Shown here: positions 1 through 23,057 of the stretch, in pieces
Layout: each line of letters opens with the position of its first letter
Position numbering within the stretch: the stretch's first letter is position 1
Assembly (NCBI GenBank): GCA_001586965.3
Contig: LUCW03000024.1
Location: 242,501 to 287,373 of the forward strand
Direction: 5' to 3'
Origin: Sphaeroforma sirkka
Lineage: Eukaryota; Opisthokonta; Ichthyosporea; Ichthyophonida
DNA: 44,873 nucleotides
The notes under the pieces: model-generated
The model's database searches: none
The model's input: only the letters and a program-made list of their open reading frames with translations
Told to the model about the DNA's origin: nothing
Translations under genes and position numbers: made by a program

Positions 1-370
1 CAATCTTTTTAACCGAGTGTGTGTGCATATATATCCTTATCTGGGAGTGTGTGTATATATAACCTTATCTGGGAGTGTGTGTATATATATCCTTATCTGG
101 GAGTGTGTATATACATCCTTATCTGGGTGTGTGTGTGTATTTATCCTTATCTGATAGTGTGTGTGTATATATCCTTATCTGGGAGTGTGTGTATATACAT
201 TATGTGAGTATCTGATGGTAAATGGGTCTTACACTGCCACTCGCATAGCCATCTTATCCGAGAATGTGTACACAAATCTTTTTAGCTGAGTGTGTGTATA
301 TATATTTTTATCTGAGAGTGTGTGCATATATATTCTTATCAGAGAGAGTGTGTATTTACATTCTTATGTG
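1..370. repeat. GT/TA-rich minisatellite, unit about 28 bp
   Basis: The unit core CCTTATCTGGGAGTGTGTG followed by TATATAT recurs about seven times from 1 to 215, then in degenerate form at 270-370. It lies in the intron upstream of the first visible SCYL2-like exon. Reading frames through it are artefacts of the repeat. Confidence 0.85.
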
Positions 371-424
371 AGTATCCAAGCATTCGTGTAAGTATGTTTT
401 TATCTCGCTGGTATTGTGTTATAT

Positions 425-715
425 ATCACTATCTTAATCTTATTTTGTCTCTGTCCTAATTTGTATCTAACTATATTTTACATATTATTATCTTAGTTAT
501 ATATAAGTTCGTCCTAATTTCGCAACTTACTAACTTTATTTTATATGTTACTATCTTAATTATATGTATTTATGTCCTAATTTCATATCTCACTACCGTT
601 ATTTTATACATTATTCTCTTAATTCCATATACCTCTGTCCTAAATTTATATCTCACTAACCTTATTTTATATATTACCATCATATTTCTATATATCCCTA
701 TTCTAAATTGGTATC
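425..715. repeat. AT-rich minisatellite, unit about 62 bp
   Basis: Four to five diverged copies share TGTCCTAATTT, TATCTCACTA and TTATTTTATATATTA in the same order. It is intronic and no coding potential is seen. Confidence 0.75.
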
Positions 716-888
716 GTATTATCCTGCTATTGTAGCGGTTCATCCTAAAAACTTACAAATCTGCAATACATACGAAATGCCCACTATAACATTGCCACTT
801 CTAACTGTGATATATACACCATGCCCACTATACCATTACTATAATATATATATAACACTCCTGACTTTGCTACATACGTCATTCCCAG

Positions 889-12389
<11,501 letters not shown>

Positions 12390-13936
12390 GCAGAGGATGC
12401 TGATAAGAGAGCTTACTGAATCCGTGGTAGCATTGCACGGTAGACATACGCGGGTAGGGTAGGCTTCTATACGGCTAAAATCGGGTACGTCAAGACATTC
12501 AACGTACTCTCCTATGTGACCGCATATTTGTACATATGTGTGTTGATGGGCCGTATGAAGGACCTTCCCTACTCCATGTCTACAGACAGTTGCATGTGCT
12601 GTAGCTCGCTATGCCTCGCCGGCTTACCCTGTGGCACTGAGATGGAGCTCACCGGACCACCGGCAGTGAAATGCACATCGACAGATACAGATCGGAGCAC
12701 GACACCAGCCACGGGTGTACGTAGATTAGTGCCCACGTATGAACTAGTCAGGTAGCGATCGCCGTACTGAGGAGTGCAACAACGACGAGGTCATGCGCTA
12801 CTTCACAGGCCATGGAACGGCAACTGGCTGGACATATAGGCTATCAGGCTATCACATTAGAGATAGACAAGTCTTAGATCTTCTTCACCCATGAATCATA
12901 GCAAGTTATGGCACTAGAGGTATCGAGCGGTTGGTGACCAATCGGCCCGCACTACAGAGTGGGCAACGGTAGCGGTTCTGGAAGTAGCCGATGATATGCT
13001 TTTGACTATGATTGTCCTATGATGACTACTGGATATAACGTCTATCAATTAACGCCATGTGACACTCTGGACTTGCATTGTGACCCAAGAGTATTCGATG
13101 GTGAGCGATTTCGAGCGGTGGTGACTGGCTCATAAATGTCTGTCAGGTTGGGATCAGTTATCCTGTCTAATGAGAGATTTGGCGGGGCAGACACTAGCGT
13201 CACATATATAATAACGGCATGTACTGGCTTTGATCATACAGGCTGACCAGTGCGAGCGGCGTGCGTACCAGCTCAAATCTAAATCATGGTACATACCAAT
13301 AAATGAAACCGCCGGGCTTATGGGACAGTTTTCATCTCTACCATTTCTATTAGGAATGGAAAACGATCGACAAAAAAATAAAATCCTTTAACAATGTAGG
13401 AAGCAATCCAACTATAACTTAATTCTACCGATTAGTTCGAGGCGTAGATGTGGATAGTGGGTAAAAGATCAAGGACTACGCAAACTATAAAGTTGGTATT
13501 ATATTATGGTCAAGCAGCTCTAAAGTTACTGATTTATTTATCTTCCGAAATATAAATTATTCCACAATTCAGTTGAAGGATAAATCTATCCGGATCTATT
13601 GTGCTAAAAACCGCACAATATAACTGAATGGGTGAACGAATTTAAGATCGCAGTTCTTGAACTTCCGTCAGCGCACAAGATGCCGTAAAGTGTGTTTGTT
13701 CACACAAAACCGGCCAAAATATTGCGCAAAAATACGTTCACACCGTGACCAAGTTTCGATACAAATCTGTTTTACACCAATCCAGAACACAATTTAATGT
13801 ATGCCTTTGAATAGATATACACACCACATAGCATTGGTTTCGTCACGCGTGTTTTCTGTGGTAACTGCAAAAACACAACTGGCAATCGTGCTGCAGGTTT
13901 TCTGTTGATCATGACAAATATAAAACATCAGTCGTC

Positions 13937-13977
<41 letters not shown>

Positions 13978-14363
13978 TTCCTGTTCATGATGTACATCAA
14001 ATGTATGGAACGATTCGTACATCGAAGGTTTCTTGGTTGCATTTGAGTTGTTGCAACCATTCTTCATGAAACACAGCCTTTCATCCAACATTAAACGTAC
14101 CACAGAAGATACTCGAACCGTGACGAATCCGTTTGCTAGTCTGCAAGATTCGTCAAAGGTCATCCCAGATAGAAACCTGAAAAGTCTCTATGGGCATGTG
14201 ACCTATTCATAGGCGTTGTTGTCGTCCAATGTAATGTTCCAAAATGCCTCATCATTAATATCATTTTTATGACGTCTGATCACCTTTCACAGAACAGTCG
14301 CTCGGAGATGATCAAGGAACTTAGGGAATGAACTGGCGGGCTTATATTATGTTTGTTTTTGTG
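12390..14363. other. Downstream/intergenic sequence without a recognised gene
   Basis: I see no conserved reading frame. A (TA)n run lies at about 13,940-13,973. A minus-strand open frame (13,909-14,163) is partly made of that run, and its other half is not recognised. AATAAA near 13,299 could serve as a poly(A) signal for some transcript, but it is over 900 bases past the SCYL2-like stop. Confidence 0.5.
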
Positions 14364-14839
14364 TATTGATCACAATAAACCAGGATTGTTTACTAAGCAT
14401 AAAACCACGGTCAAACAACGGAGGCTCAACAACGTTTATCCTAGAACCAACCAAGGAGAGAATCTAAACTCAGAGAAGGACACAGAAATATTACAGATGG
14501 AAATTAATCTCGGAACCGACTTGCTGGGAGTACGGAATCATCAATATGGAACAACTATAATGGGCATAAGGGCATCCCTAAATATCGGAGGAGTACGACC
14601 TAGACGTATAAGGCCATCGATTACGATGGAACCCACGATCAGTTGAAGATGTGGTGACGCTGCCTTTGGATTGGATCATAGATCAAGTGAGAATCATTTT
14701 TCACCTTACGAGATGTTTTTTCATGGCTCAAGGGTCACGAGTCCAATGCATATAAAAACAGGGACTCGAACCAAACAAATCACAACTATCCACTTATAAC
14801 TTTAAACACCTTACGATACTTTAATATCTGAGAACAATA
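14364..14839 (+). repeat. 5' LTR of the copia element
   Basis: 476 bases. It has TATTG/CAATA termini and a TATA box (TATAAAA at 14,751). A perfect 7-bp inverted repeat, CGAGTCC (14,738) and GGACTCG (14,762), brackets the TATA box. It aligns along its length with 20,313-20,784, with many substitutions and small indels, so the insertion is not recent. Confidence 0.93.
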
Positions 14840-15274
14840 TTGTGCTACATGACTTTATTTTTATTTTTTTGTAAGAACTTCGCTGTCAACACCCCGTCGT
14901 CCAAAATATTTCATTCGAAAACACACTCACTATTCTTACTACAGACCAAACGATCGATACTACCGATACTGTAGGACATAACAAACCAGCAGATATAAAT
15001 AATAATAAAATATACAGTTCGGTACCTGAACTGAACAGTGTCATCAATATAATGACACCATGTTCAAGAGCAAAAGAGGCTCTCGCCTTAAGCGGTAGAG
15101 CCCTATAAGACTCTCAGTAAGAGAATCAAATAAAGTTGCTTTTTATCAAGTTACATTTGTATAACAGGTTATGGGTCTGTTTTTACCCACACGATAGTAA
15201 GTCAAAACTAAAACAAGCACCCAACTACACCCCACCCCACGGCTACTACTATTGATAACAGTACACCCAAGGCA

Positions 15275-15910
15275 TTGGAAACTAAATTTAAAATTAACAC
15301 CCAGGGAGGAATCGGCCGTTTGAGAAAGGAGCTTTGGGCAAAACCGCAGAAGAGTAACGAAACTTTGGAGGCCTTTATTGGTGATATTAATTTGAAGAAA
15401 ATGGAATTGGAGAAACGCGAGGCTCCACCGTCTGAGATTGACTTGAAGACCGTCTTGAGGGAAGGTCTCAATGAACGTTTTAAAGCAGCAAGAACTCATC
15501 TCAACACAGTTGATACTGACGTCATGAGTTACGAGGAGCTCTGCGAATATCTCCGAAAATTCGATCAACATCGACCTCCAATACAGAGACTCGAGGAAGA
15601 GAGAGAGCACTTTCTGCCAGAACAGAACGAAAGTGCTTCAATTGTAGCAAACCAGGTCACCTTGCTCGTGATTGCCGATCCAAGCATCGCAGATCCAGAC
15701 CGCACGTCTACTCTGACCGCAGGGAACATCGCAAATTTTATGAAAACCGATACTCCAACAATCGTGGAAAAAAATCCGACGAGCGACATCACCGTAATAG
15801 AGCTGATGAGTCCAAGTCTTACCGCAAGGACTATTCAACACCGAAATCTACACACCCTACTCACGACGTGCCGACTATCCGTCGAAGAAACCCAACTATC
15901 ATCAAGATAA
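15275..15910 (+). pseudogene. copia gag (UBN2-like) with frameshifted zinc knuckle
   Basis: The N-terminal part reads as a copia Gag, with LRKELWAKPQKSNETLEAFI and a helix-rich EELCEYLRKFDQ region. Around 15,600-15,630 the frame changes. The +1-class frame starting at 15,631 holds the nucleocapsid knuckle CFNCSKPGHLARDC (CX2CX4HX4C) followed by an Arg/Ser-rich tail. The open frame carried on past the knuckle to 15,910 is therefore out of frame. The true start is probably upstream but is not clear. Confidence 0.8.
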
Positions 15911-15968
15911 ACGTAATGAATTCTACAGAAAAGCATCTAACGTAAGAGCATGCTACTCGAGGGCGGAA

Positions 15969-16391
15969 ATGCGTAAACCTCCTAAAGTAACGTTTAATTT
16001 GGACAAGAATTATGAGCAAAATTCGAGTAGTGACGACGAAGGCGTTAGAGCATTCTCAGCAGTTGCCGACTATGTCGAATCTGACGTCGAATTGTCGGAT
16101 GATGACATGCCAGAAGCCATCATGACAACCCCCGAAAATTGCCCTGGATTTGGGATGAAGCCAAACACCGAGCTGGACGAGAGAGAACTATCAGATTTTA
16201 TTCTAAACAATCCAACTTGTAGTTCGGACGAAGTCGATGGACCAGGACTTTTACTCGACAGCTCTAGTGAGTATGACTACGATGGCCTATCCGGCCTAAT
16301 GTCCGACAGAGACTCCGAAGAAAATGAAGCTATTAGTGATAAATTTAATGAGGACGTTATCTCTTCACCAATCAAAGCCATAGACTCTTGA
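15969..16391 (+). pseudogene. copia gag/pol linker, acidic
   Basis: A 140-codon frame rich in Asp/Glu/Ser (SSSDDEGVRAFSAVADYVES, ELSDDDMPEA). It lies between the zinc knuckle and the protease, in a third frame relative to both. Such acidic linkers occur before the copia protease, but I recognise no domain. It is probably part of the same polyprotein, separated by indels. Confidence 0.5.
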
Positions 16392-16422
16392 AAGAATTTT
16401 CGGCCAAAGAGCATCTACGACT

Positions 16423-16731
16423 GACAAAATAACAACGACTGAGCCTAGGGGGACTCTGGACAGTGAAGCCTCAGTCCACATTATTAACGACTTGAAGTTG
16501 ATATCAAACGCAAAACGTCACTTCACAAACGTACACCTAGCTGACGGGACTATTGAAATCGCAACTCACTCAGGGCAATTGAGTGACGCTGGAAGGGCTA
16601 TTTATGGACCAACTCTAAAGACCAACCCAATCAGCGTCCCCCAATTAACCAAGGCAGGATACAAGATCTACATGGATGACACAGTCTGCCTCTTACTATC
16701 ACCCCAAAACCTAGTATATAATTGTGAGTAG
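16423..16731 (+). pseudogene. copia aspartic protease, altered active site
   Basis: The block around LDSEASVHIINDLKLI corresponds to the copia protease signature LDSGAS-HI. It is followed by the expected strand pattern and the ISVPQLTKAGYKI block. The catalytic triplet reads Asp-Ser-Glu (codon GAA at 16,465) instead of Asp-Ser-Gly, which should abolish activity. The frame ends at a TAG (16,729-16,731) before integrase. Confidence 0.8.
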
Positions 16732-16759
16732 AAGTTAGGCGTTTACGTCGTACCCCTGG

Positions 16760-17499
16760 AATTTTTTTCAAAAGAATTTGCCTACGCCGCCAGTTGGCAT
16801 GAACGACTAGCGCACCCGGATCATTTACCCAAGGACCTACTACCTATCGACTATCATGCGAACTGCGAGTCCAGTATCATGGGTAAACTTGTCAGACGTC
16901 GGACACGAAAGATCAGAAAGAACGGCCCATCCGAAACCCCAATGGACTTGCTCTATATTGACCTTATTGGAAAATTTAAACGGAGCATTGGAGGAAACTG
17001 CTATGGCCTAAGTCTAATTGACGACTGCTCCAATTTCGAGAAATTTGAACCACTATCCACTAAGAAGGCGCCAGTAGTATATGACGCCTTACTCGGAGCA
17101 CTAGACGATTTAACAGTACTGAGTGGAAGGAAAGCGAACGTTTTACAATTCGACCGAGGCTCGGAATTCGTGGATAAGGAAGTAGAGATCAACTTACGAA
17201 GACTTGGCTACGATGTACGATCAACACCGAAAGACTCGCCACAGAACAACGGAAAAATTGAGCGGAGTCACCGTACTAATTTAGGAAGAGCTAGGGCGAC
17301 TCTGCACAACTCCGGCTTAGGTGACGAATTTTGGAGTGAGGCATACCAACACGTCACAGACGCTCATAACAACATCGGGAGTAAGAGGAACCCGGCAACG
17401 CCAATCGAAAAACTCACTGGCCGAAAACCAAATTATAACCGTTTTCGAACCTTCGGCAGCAAATGTTTATGGCGGAAGACGACTATAAGCAACAAATGA
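16760..17499 (+). pseudogene. copia integrase (pre-integrase zinc region and DDE core)
   Basis: WHERLAHPDHLPK is the GAG pre-integrase H-H motif. The expected Cys pair is reduced to C-E-S-S, so the second Cys is lost. The core follows from about 16,940: YIDLIGKFKR (first Asp), LQFDRGSEF (second Asp), SPQNNGKIERSH (Glu), then FWSEAYQHV and RTFGSKCLW. All three catalytic residues remain. The frame ends at a stop at 17,499, and the region to RT contains further stops. Confidence 0.88.
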
Positions 17500-17739
17500 G
17501 ATAAGCGCGCTCGCCGTGGAATTGTGATGGCTAACCCCCAGTGAACCACCTCTGATACTTTCCGAGTTTTTAGTCCAGAAACCAACAGAGTATCACGAAC
17601 CAGAGATATACGTTTTTATTTAGGATGAATTTTACATATGGAAGGATGGACAATGTACGGAGTAGACTACAGGAAGAAAAGCTGAGCCGACGAACGACGA
17701 CTTTTCGACCGTATCTTTAGTAAACGCCATCGAGAGCCG

Positions 17740-18747
17740 GTGTACTCTGACATTTTATCAAAATCAAATTGTTCTACTGCTTCCAGAGACCAAACTGACA
17801 CCATATACGCTTACATCTCAAAGCGGAAAAGGGTCGGTCGCCGAACTTCGAGAGAGGTCACAAATTTGCAAATTTCAGATAATCCAGCTTGGATGAAAAA
17901 TAAGAGCAATAACAGTTGTCGCTCTCGACGAAGAAGAAACTCGACAACTGCCTTTTCAGCTACTCAACATCAGCAACAACCAACGCCGGCGAGGCCGACG
18001 CAGATCCCAATTCCCAAGACCTTCCGGGAGATTGACAATTCTTCCAATAAAAAGGAGTGGACGGACGCAGCGACCAAAGAAGTCCGAGACCTAATGGAAC
18101 GAGGGACCTTCACTCTTGTAGACTCTAAACCTGCAAAAAGCGCGATTACGAATTCCAAATGGGTCTTTACTCCCAAAAAAATTAAAGGACGACTGACCGT
18201 AGCCGGATACAATGCTGTCGAAGGAGTGGATTTCGAACGGAGTGACGCCAAAGTAGTGAGCAAAGAGACCGTCCGAATTTGTTTGGCACTAACAGCCAGT
18301 AAGAAATGGTATGTCAGACAATTCGACTCGCCGAACGCATACCTAAACGGAAAAATGGACCGTTATGTATAAATGAGGATGCCGCAAGGACTGCACCTGG
18401 CCCTTGATTTATTCAGCGAAGAGGAACAGGAACTATATCATGAGTACATCCAAGGGAACACAGCCGTATGATGCAGAGTAAATTTACCACTATATGGCCT
18501 AAAGCAATCTGGCTACTTATATTTTGTGGAGGTCTGTGAGGTTCTAGGTCAACAGGGATATCAACCAACGCGATCAGACCCATCATTATTTTCTAGAAAA
18601 AACTCTGATGGCACCTTGGACCTGGTCATTGTATATGTGGACGTTAAAATCGCGACGGCCTCTGACAAGCAAACTCTGGATATTTTGAAGGCAATTTTAT
18701 TCAATAAATGGTCAACAAAGTCAATGCCAACAGCGGAATGGTATTAA
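17740..18747 (+). pseudogene. copia reverse transcriptase with stops and YVDV at the active site
   Basis: KEWTDAATKEVRDLMERGTF is the start of the copia RT fold. FDSPNAYLNG keeps the first catalytic Asp. LPLYGLKQSG and the YVD box follow in the same frame. The box reads Y-V-D-V (GTT at 18,643) instead of YVDD. In-frame stops are at 18,370 (TAA), 18,469 (TGA) and 18,745 (TAA). The enzyme is dead both by truncation and by its active site. Confidence 0.9.
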
Positions 18748-18750
18748 AAA

Positions 18751-19623
18751 ATGAAAATGGGATTTCTGCGCTCGGGAGTAGCCACCATACACCAACCAAT
18801 CTACGTCAGCACATTACTCCAAAAATATAAATTGGGAAATGCCCAGCCGTCACTAGTACCCTTGCACAATACGGATTTGACACCATGTCATTCTGACAGG
18901 CCCGCCGGAAATATACCCTATAGTAAACTCATCGGCGCCCTTCGATACTTAGCTGATTGTACGCGACCAGATATAACATTTGCCGTGAACCAATTATCCA
19001 GGCACCTTGATAAACCACTCCTACGTCAATGGAACGCTGCCAAGCGTGTACTTCGATATCTGAAAGGCGCCTCTGGATATGGACTAAGGTTTGACCCTGA
19101 GATACCCCTACAACCGGTAGCTTTCGCTGACGCAAGCTTTGCTTCTGACGCAACAGACCGTAAATCAACAAGTGACTACGTCATATTTATGTGCAATGCA
19201 CTTGTGATTTGGGGATCAAGAACACAGAAATTAACAGCACAGTCCTCTTGCGAAGCAGAAATTATTGCTTTGAATGATGTCATAAAAGTAATCTGCTGGC
19301 TGCGAAATTTATTGTCGGAACTTGGTATCGACATTGGACCAATTGTCATCAATCAAGACAACCAATCAGCGATAAAAATTGCTGAAGATGATAAGGTGCA
19401 CCGCAGGACCAAACACCTCGACCTAAGGCACTATTTTATCCAGGATAAAATTCAAGATAATTCGGTGGTCCTACGATACACGCCCACAGACGAGATGACT
19501 GCTGATGCTTTAACAAAAGCACTCGTGGGGAAATTGTGCGTTAAACACAAGAAAACCATGGTTAAGCCTGTAGCTGGAGAGAATGCATACTTGCACAGAG
19601 CATCGAGACTGAGAACCCGATAA
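18751..19623 (+). pseudogene. copia RT thumb and RNase H
   Basis: YSKLIGALRYLADCTRPDI and RVLRYLKGASGYGLRF are diagnostic of copia RT/RNase H. Catalytic residues of RNase H are present: D in AFADASFASD, E in SSCEAEIIAL, D in NQDNQSAI. The last part contains TADALTKAL, the usual copia C-terminus. This is the best-kept part of the element, 290 codons without a stop. Confidence 0.92.
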
Positions 19624-19786
19624 AGCGGGGCTGGAAAGCTTAAATTTCTCTTGAAATAAATAATTTTGATAATGAACTCTCAAAGTTAGAAGCTGTGTGC
19701 AATGAGCTCCCAATGATGAAAGCTGAAGAGCAACGAGCAACGCGAAAAATCAAAGAGCTCAAATGTAGGATTTTTCAGGCCAAAGT

Positions 19787-20300
19787 GTGCAAACGTTAAC
19801 GTTCTTGTTTTTATATATATTGTTTTTTGAAACAAAAATATTTGTGCCCTACACCTGTTATTGTACTACGAGTTACTGCGCTGATCTTTGTCCTGTTTGC
19901 TTTTGTCTAACTTCATGGCCTGCGTGTAGTGGGGTGAACCTCTCCATCGCTATAATATTCGAACGTAACACACAAGACAATTTTCAACTGGGTCATGGGC
20001 CAACCAGATTAACACCAAAAGCAAAAACTTTGAAGCCACTGGGAAACGAACCAGCGACCTATACATTTTTTAGCGAAGTACTTTACCATCAAGCCAACAC
20101 ACCTGTTGATTCGGTATATACTCCACAATATTAATATTTTTTAGTCTAGATTTCCCTCTTACAGGAAATCTTCCCTCTTACAGGATGTCACAAGCAAGAA
20201 TCAGAAATTTTTCTAAGTCTAATTTTTGGCCACATCTTCGAAGCAGACCTCAGGATCAATTTTTTTAGGAAGCTTGGGTTCCGTCAAACTACATCTACAG
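19787..20300. other. Copia 3' non-coding region
   Basis: Sequence between RNase H and the polypurine tract. It holds a tRNA-like segment on the minus strand (20,030-20,105) and a direct duplication of TTCCCTCTTACAGGA at about 20,152-20,184. No conserved protein is seen in the 115-codon plus-strand frame. Confidence 0.5.
20030..20105 (-). ncRNA. tRNA-like sequence, possible tRNA-derived SINE head
   Basis: On the minus strand TGGCTTGATGG resembles a pol III A box, and 36-40 bases later GGTTCGTTTCC matches the B box at most positions. A 4-bp D stem (GCTT/AAGT) can form, but the acceptor and anticodon stems do not pair, so this is not a functional tRNA. A SINE head or a chance match are both possible. 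Confidence 0.3.
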
Positions 20301-20312
20301 CTTCAGGGGGAG

Positions 20313-20777
20313 TATTGATCACAGTAAACCAAGATTGTATACCAAGCTTAAAACTACGGTCAAACACCGGAGGCTCAACAAGGTTTATCTCAGCGTCAAC
20401 CAAGAACAGAATCTAAACTCAGAGAGGACACAAAAATATTACAGATGAAATTAATCTCGGAGCCGAAGTGCCGGGAGTACGGAAACATCAATGTAGAAAA
20501 TCTCTGATGGGCATAAGGGCATCCCTAAATATCGAAGGAGTACAATCTAAACGAATAAGGCCAAAGATCAATGGAAGCCACGATCAGTTGAAGACGTGGC
20601 GACACTGCCTTTGAAATGGATCATAGATTAAGTGAGAACCTTTTTCACCTTAAGAGGTGTTTTTTAATGGCTCAAGGATTACGAGTCCAATGCATATAAA
20701 AGCAGGGACTCGAATCAAATAAATCACAACTATTCACTTAACACTTTAAAACACTTTAAGATAAATTATTATTTGAG

Positions 20778-20784
<7 letters not shown>
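20313..20784 (+). repeat. 3' LTR of the copia element
   Basis: 472 bases, same termini as the 5' LTR. It keeps the inverted repeat CGAGTCC (20,682) and GGACTCG (20,706) around the TATA box. It also has a CACCTTAAGAGGTG hairpin followed by six T at 20,647-20,666. It ends in CAATA and runs directly into a TA microsatellite. Confidence 0.92.
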
Positions 20785-20828
<44 letters not shown>

Positions 20829-21480
20829 GTATGTTTTACATTCATATATTTTTATGAACTGGAAGTAGATCAGAGTACTTTTTTACACAAATAAGCGAGT
20901 CACATATTAAATCACGTAATGGATATATCACTGACTCTCGGATTCTATAAAAGAACTATCTGTCCTACTCTAAGTTCGTTTCATAGCCCATTCAAGTTGA
21001 GCTATAAAAGGACGATAGCCAGGGTACTGTCCATCATTCATTTTTCCTTCTCTATATTCCCACCCATAGTCACTGTTAGAGTACAATGTAGTAGACTTTA
21101 AATAAAGTGCAAATGTATATATTTATTTCCGACCTCACCTTTGGTTTTATACCTAAGGTGTTTGTGCTAATGTTCAGCCGCTTGGGCTGGCCAGGGTAAA
21201 ACTCATATGGTCAGTATGAGAAACCTTATGCGGAACACTTTAACACTTCGATGCCTTTCTATTTCAACTTCTCTGTAACTAAATCTCACGCTGATCACAT
21301 GATGCCTTTCCGCATAGGTTGTGACTCACATAGAACCGCAGCTTATTATTAGAATGTTGCGGTTGACGGGCTTAATCTACTCTCGGGAATCGGTTGCGAA
21401 ACTTAATCTGCCCTCGGAAGTCGGTTAAGTGATAACTCAACTCTTGAGAGTAATTTGAGCAACTTGATTATCTCTCGGGA
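20785..21480. other. AT-rich stretch with TATA/poly(A)-like signals
   Basis: A TA run (20,785-20,822) is followed by two TATAAAAG strings at about 20,947 and 21,004 and AATAAAG at about 21,101. This could be the relic of an LTR (U3-R), but I find no partner copy. At 21,470-21,535 a ~30-bp unit, CTCTCGGGAGTGAGCT plus CTGATGACTT, is repeated twice. No gene is supported. Confidence 0.4.
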
Positions 21481-21519
21481 GTGAGCTATCTCTGATGACT
21501 TAGCTCTCGGGAGTGAGCT

Positions 21520-22699
21520 GACTCTGATGACTTCCATAAATCAAAGATGGCTTCTTGCTGTAAAATCTGGCCTGAGACCTGTAGTCTCTCAATTTTAAAG
21601 TGATGCCCGAAACATCTCGAGTATTTTAGTACCAGCTCTTTTGCATCGATGAGCACTCTAAGTTCGTGCATGGTGCTGTCTTAGCAGCCAGAGCAATTGG
21701 CTTCTACTGGCCAATATATTGCAGATGATGATAGCCCATTTAATTCTGATTTGTTCAGTAATTGGTGCAAATCTTGAGGCCATTGATCTTATTGTCTCTG
21801 TTAGTGATCATCGCCATAATGGCATAGTTGAGAAACTTATTGATACTTGGTGTACGGGTGATCCGTATTGGTTAACAACGTACGTAGGATATCAATTGAT
21901 GGAAATTCGCGCGTGATATGAATTCAAGCGTACATTCTGTTACGAATGTATCCCCTTATATGCTTGTTACTAATCGGCCTTACCACCATGCGGCATATAA
22001 AGACTTGGAAAGTATTCTTAATACAGACCTTTCCACCGGCGAAAATCCTATTACTCTTATCCCGCCACCAACTGATCGGGATCGCGAGGTTTAAGAGCGA
22101 AATTGCAGGGCTTAAGAGTCTCAGGCTAAGCAGGCTAACAAAGCGCGTTCTGATGTTCCTCTTATTGCCGTTGGCCGAAAATTTATGTACAAACTTAAAC
22201 CTACCCCATATTCTGCCAGGACATTGTGGGGAGGTCCAGCGGTTGTTCGTGCCCATAATCCCCCGGTGATGCATATTATCCAGGATTGTGCTACGCTGAA
22301 AACCTATCGCATTCACCGTTCTAAATTGAAGGCCTACCGCTTCGTGGTACCCGTGCTAGCTCTGTCTATACAATTTGGCTCTTTCATGAGAGCCCGTTGT
22401 AAGCTGCTCCTGAACTTGAACAGGCCGAAATAGCAGCAGCTTCAAAGATTGGAATTCAGCAATATTTTCTCAGAATAAGTCCAAATCATTATTCTCGCTT
22501 CGTAGAAACATATATTTATTCAAATGATCGCTTTACACAGGCTGATCTGTGTTTCCTACAGGCTAATTTGACTCCTACTCAGTTGCCCCGGATTCGGTCT
22601 GGTGTTATCTGTGCCTACCGTTTGGCTACCAGCCCTGATTACCGTGCTGAACAGCTCCTTGATTGGCGCACCAAGCACCTCGCTAAACAGCGTTTTTGA
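21520..22699 (+). pseudogene. Gypsy-type integrase relic (family 4, copy a)
   Basis: Degenerate frames contain RHNGIVEKLIDTW (the block after the third catalytic residue) and PYSARTLWGGPAVVRAHNPP with HIIQDCATLKTYRIHRSKLK near 22,195-22,340, the integrase C-terminal GPY/F-like region. An open C-terminal extension follows (about 22,427-22,699), with YSNDRFTQADLCFLQANL and TSPDYRAEQLLDWRTKHL. The same blocks occur on the minus strand at 24,290-25,200. Multiple stops and frame changes make it non-functional. Confidence 0.75.
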
Positions 22700-22809
22700 A
22701 CTTCTTCCCTTCCCTTTCTACCTCTCTTGTGACTTCTTCTTGACTTGAGTTCCCTGCTTAGACCCTCTGGTTCATACGTGTTACTGGTTCCCCGGAACAT
22801 GTGAGAAGG

Positions 22810-23057
22810 TGTAAAACCTGGAGGCCCTATACCAGTAACACCTTGGAAAAACCACCAACGTGACAGTTGGACGTTTGCGCGGGCTAACCGTCTTGGTCAG
22901 TCCAACGGGCTTTGCATTTGCTCTGATATAAATACAGAAGTTTGGTTCTCCCAAGCTCACTTTACTACTGTAGAGCTTGGGACCAACCAAAAGGCAAATA
23001 AATCTTAGCTGACTAAAAATCCCGCGTACTTTCGTGTCACGACTGGTCGGCTTTACA
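22810..23057 (+). repeat. LTR of gypsy family 4 (3' LTR of copy a)
   Basis: 248 bases beginning TGTAAAACCTGG and ending GGCTTTACA, a TGTAAA/TTTACA inverted pair. It contains a TATAAATA box near 22,926 and AATAAA near 22,998. It aligns with the reverse complement of 44,553-44,792, and more distantly with that of 23,936-24,232. It follows the integrase C-terminus by about 110 bases, as a 3' LTR should. Confidence 0.85.

Larger units (their letters stand above)
14364..20784 (+). mobile_element. Ty1/copia LTR retrotransposon, degenerate
   Basis: Two LTRs (14,364-14,839 and 20,313-20,784) flank gag, protease, integrase, RT and RNase H in the copia order (integrase before RT). The LTR ends are TATTG at the start and CAATA at the end, an inverted pair. 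A purine-rich tract (CAGGGGGAG) ends just before the 3' LTR. The element has several in-frame stops, frame changes, and altered active sites in protease and RT, so it is not autonomous. I see no clear target-site duplication: TTGTG is on the left and ATATA on the right, where a TA run begins. Confidence 0.93.

Noticed and set aside
13909..14163. Possible transposase fragment on the minus strand
   Set aside because: No motif I can name; part of it is a TA repeat.
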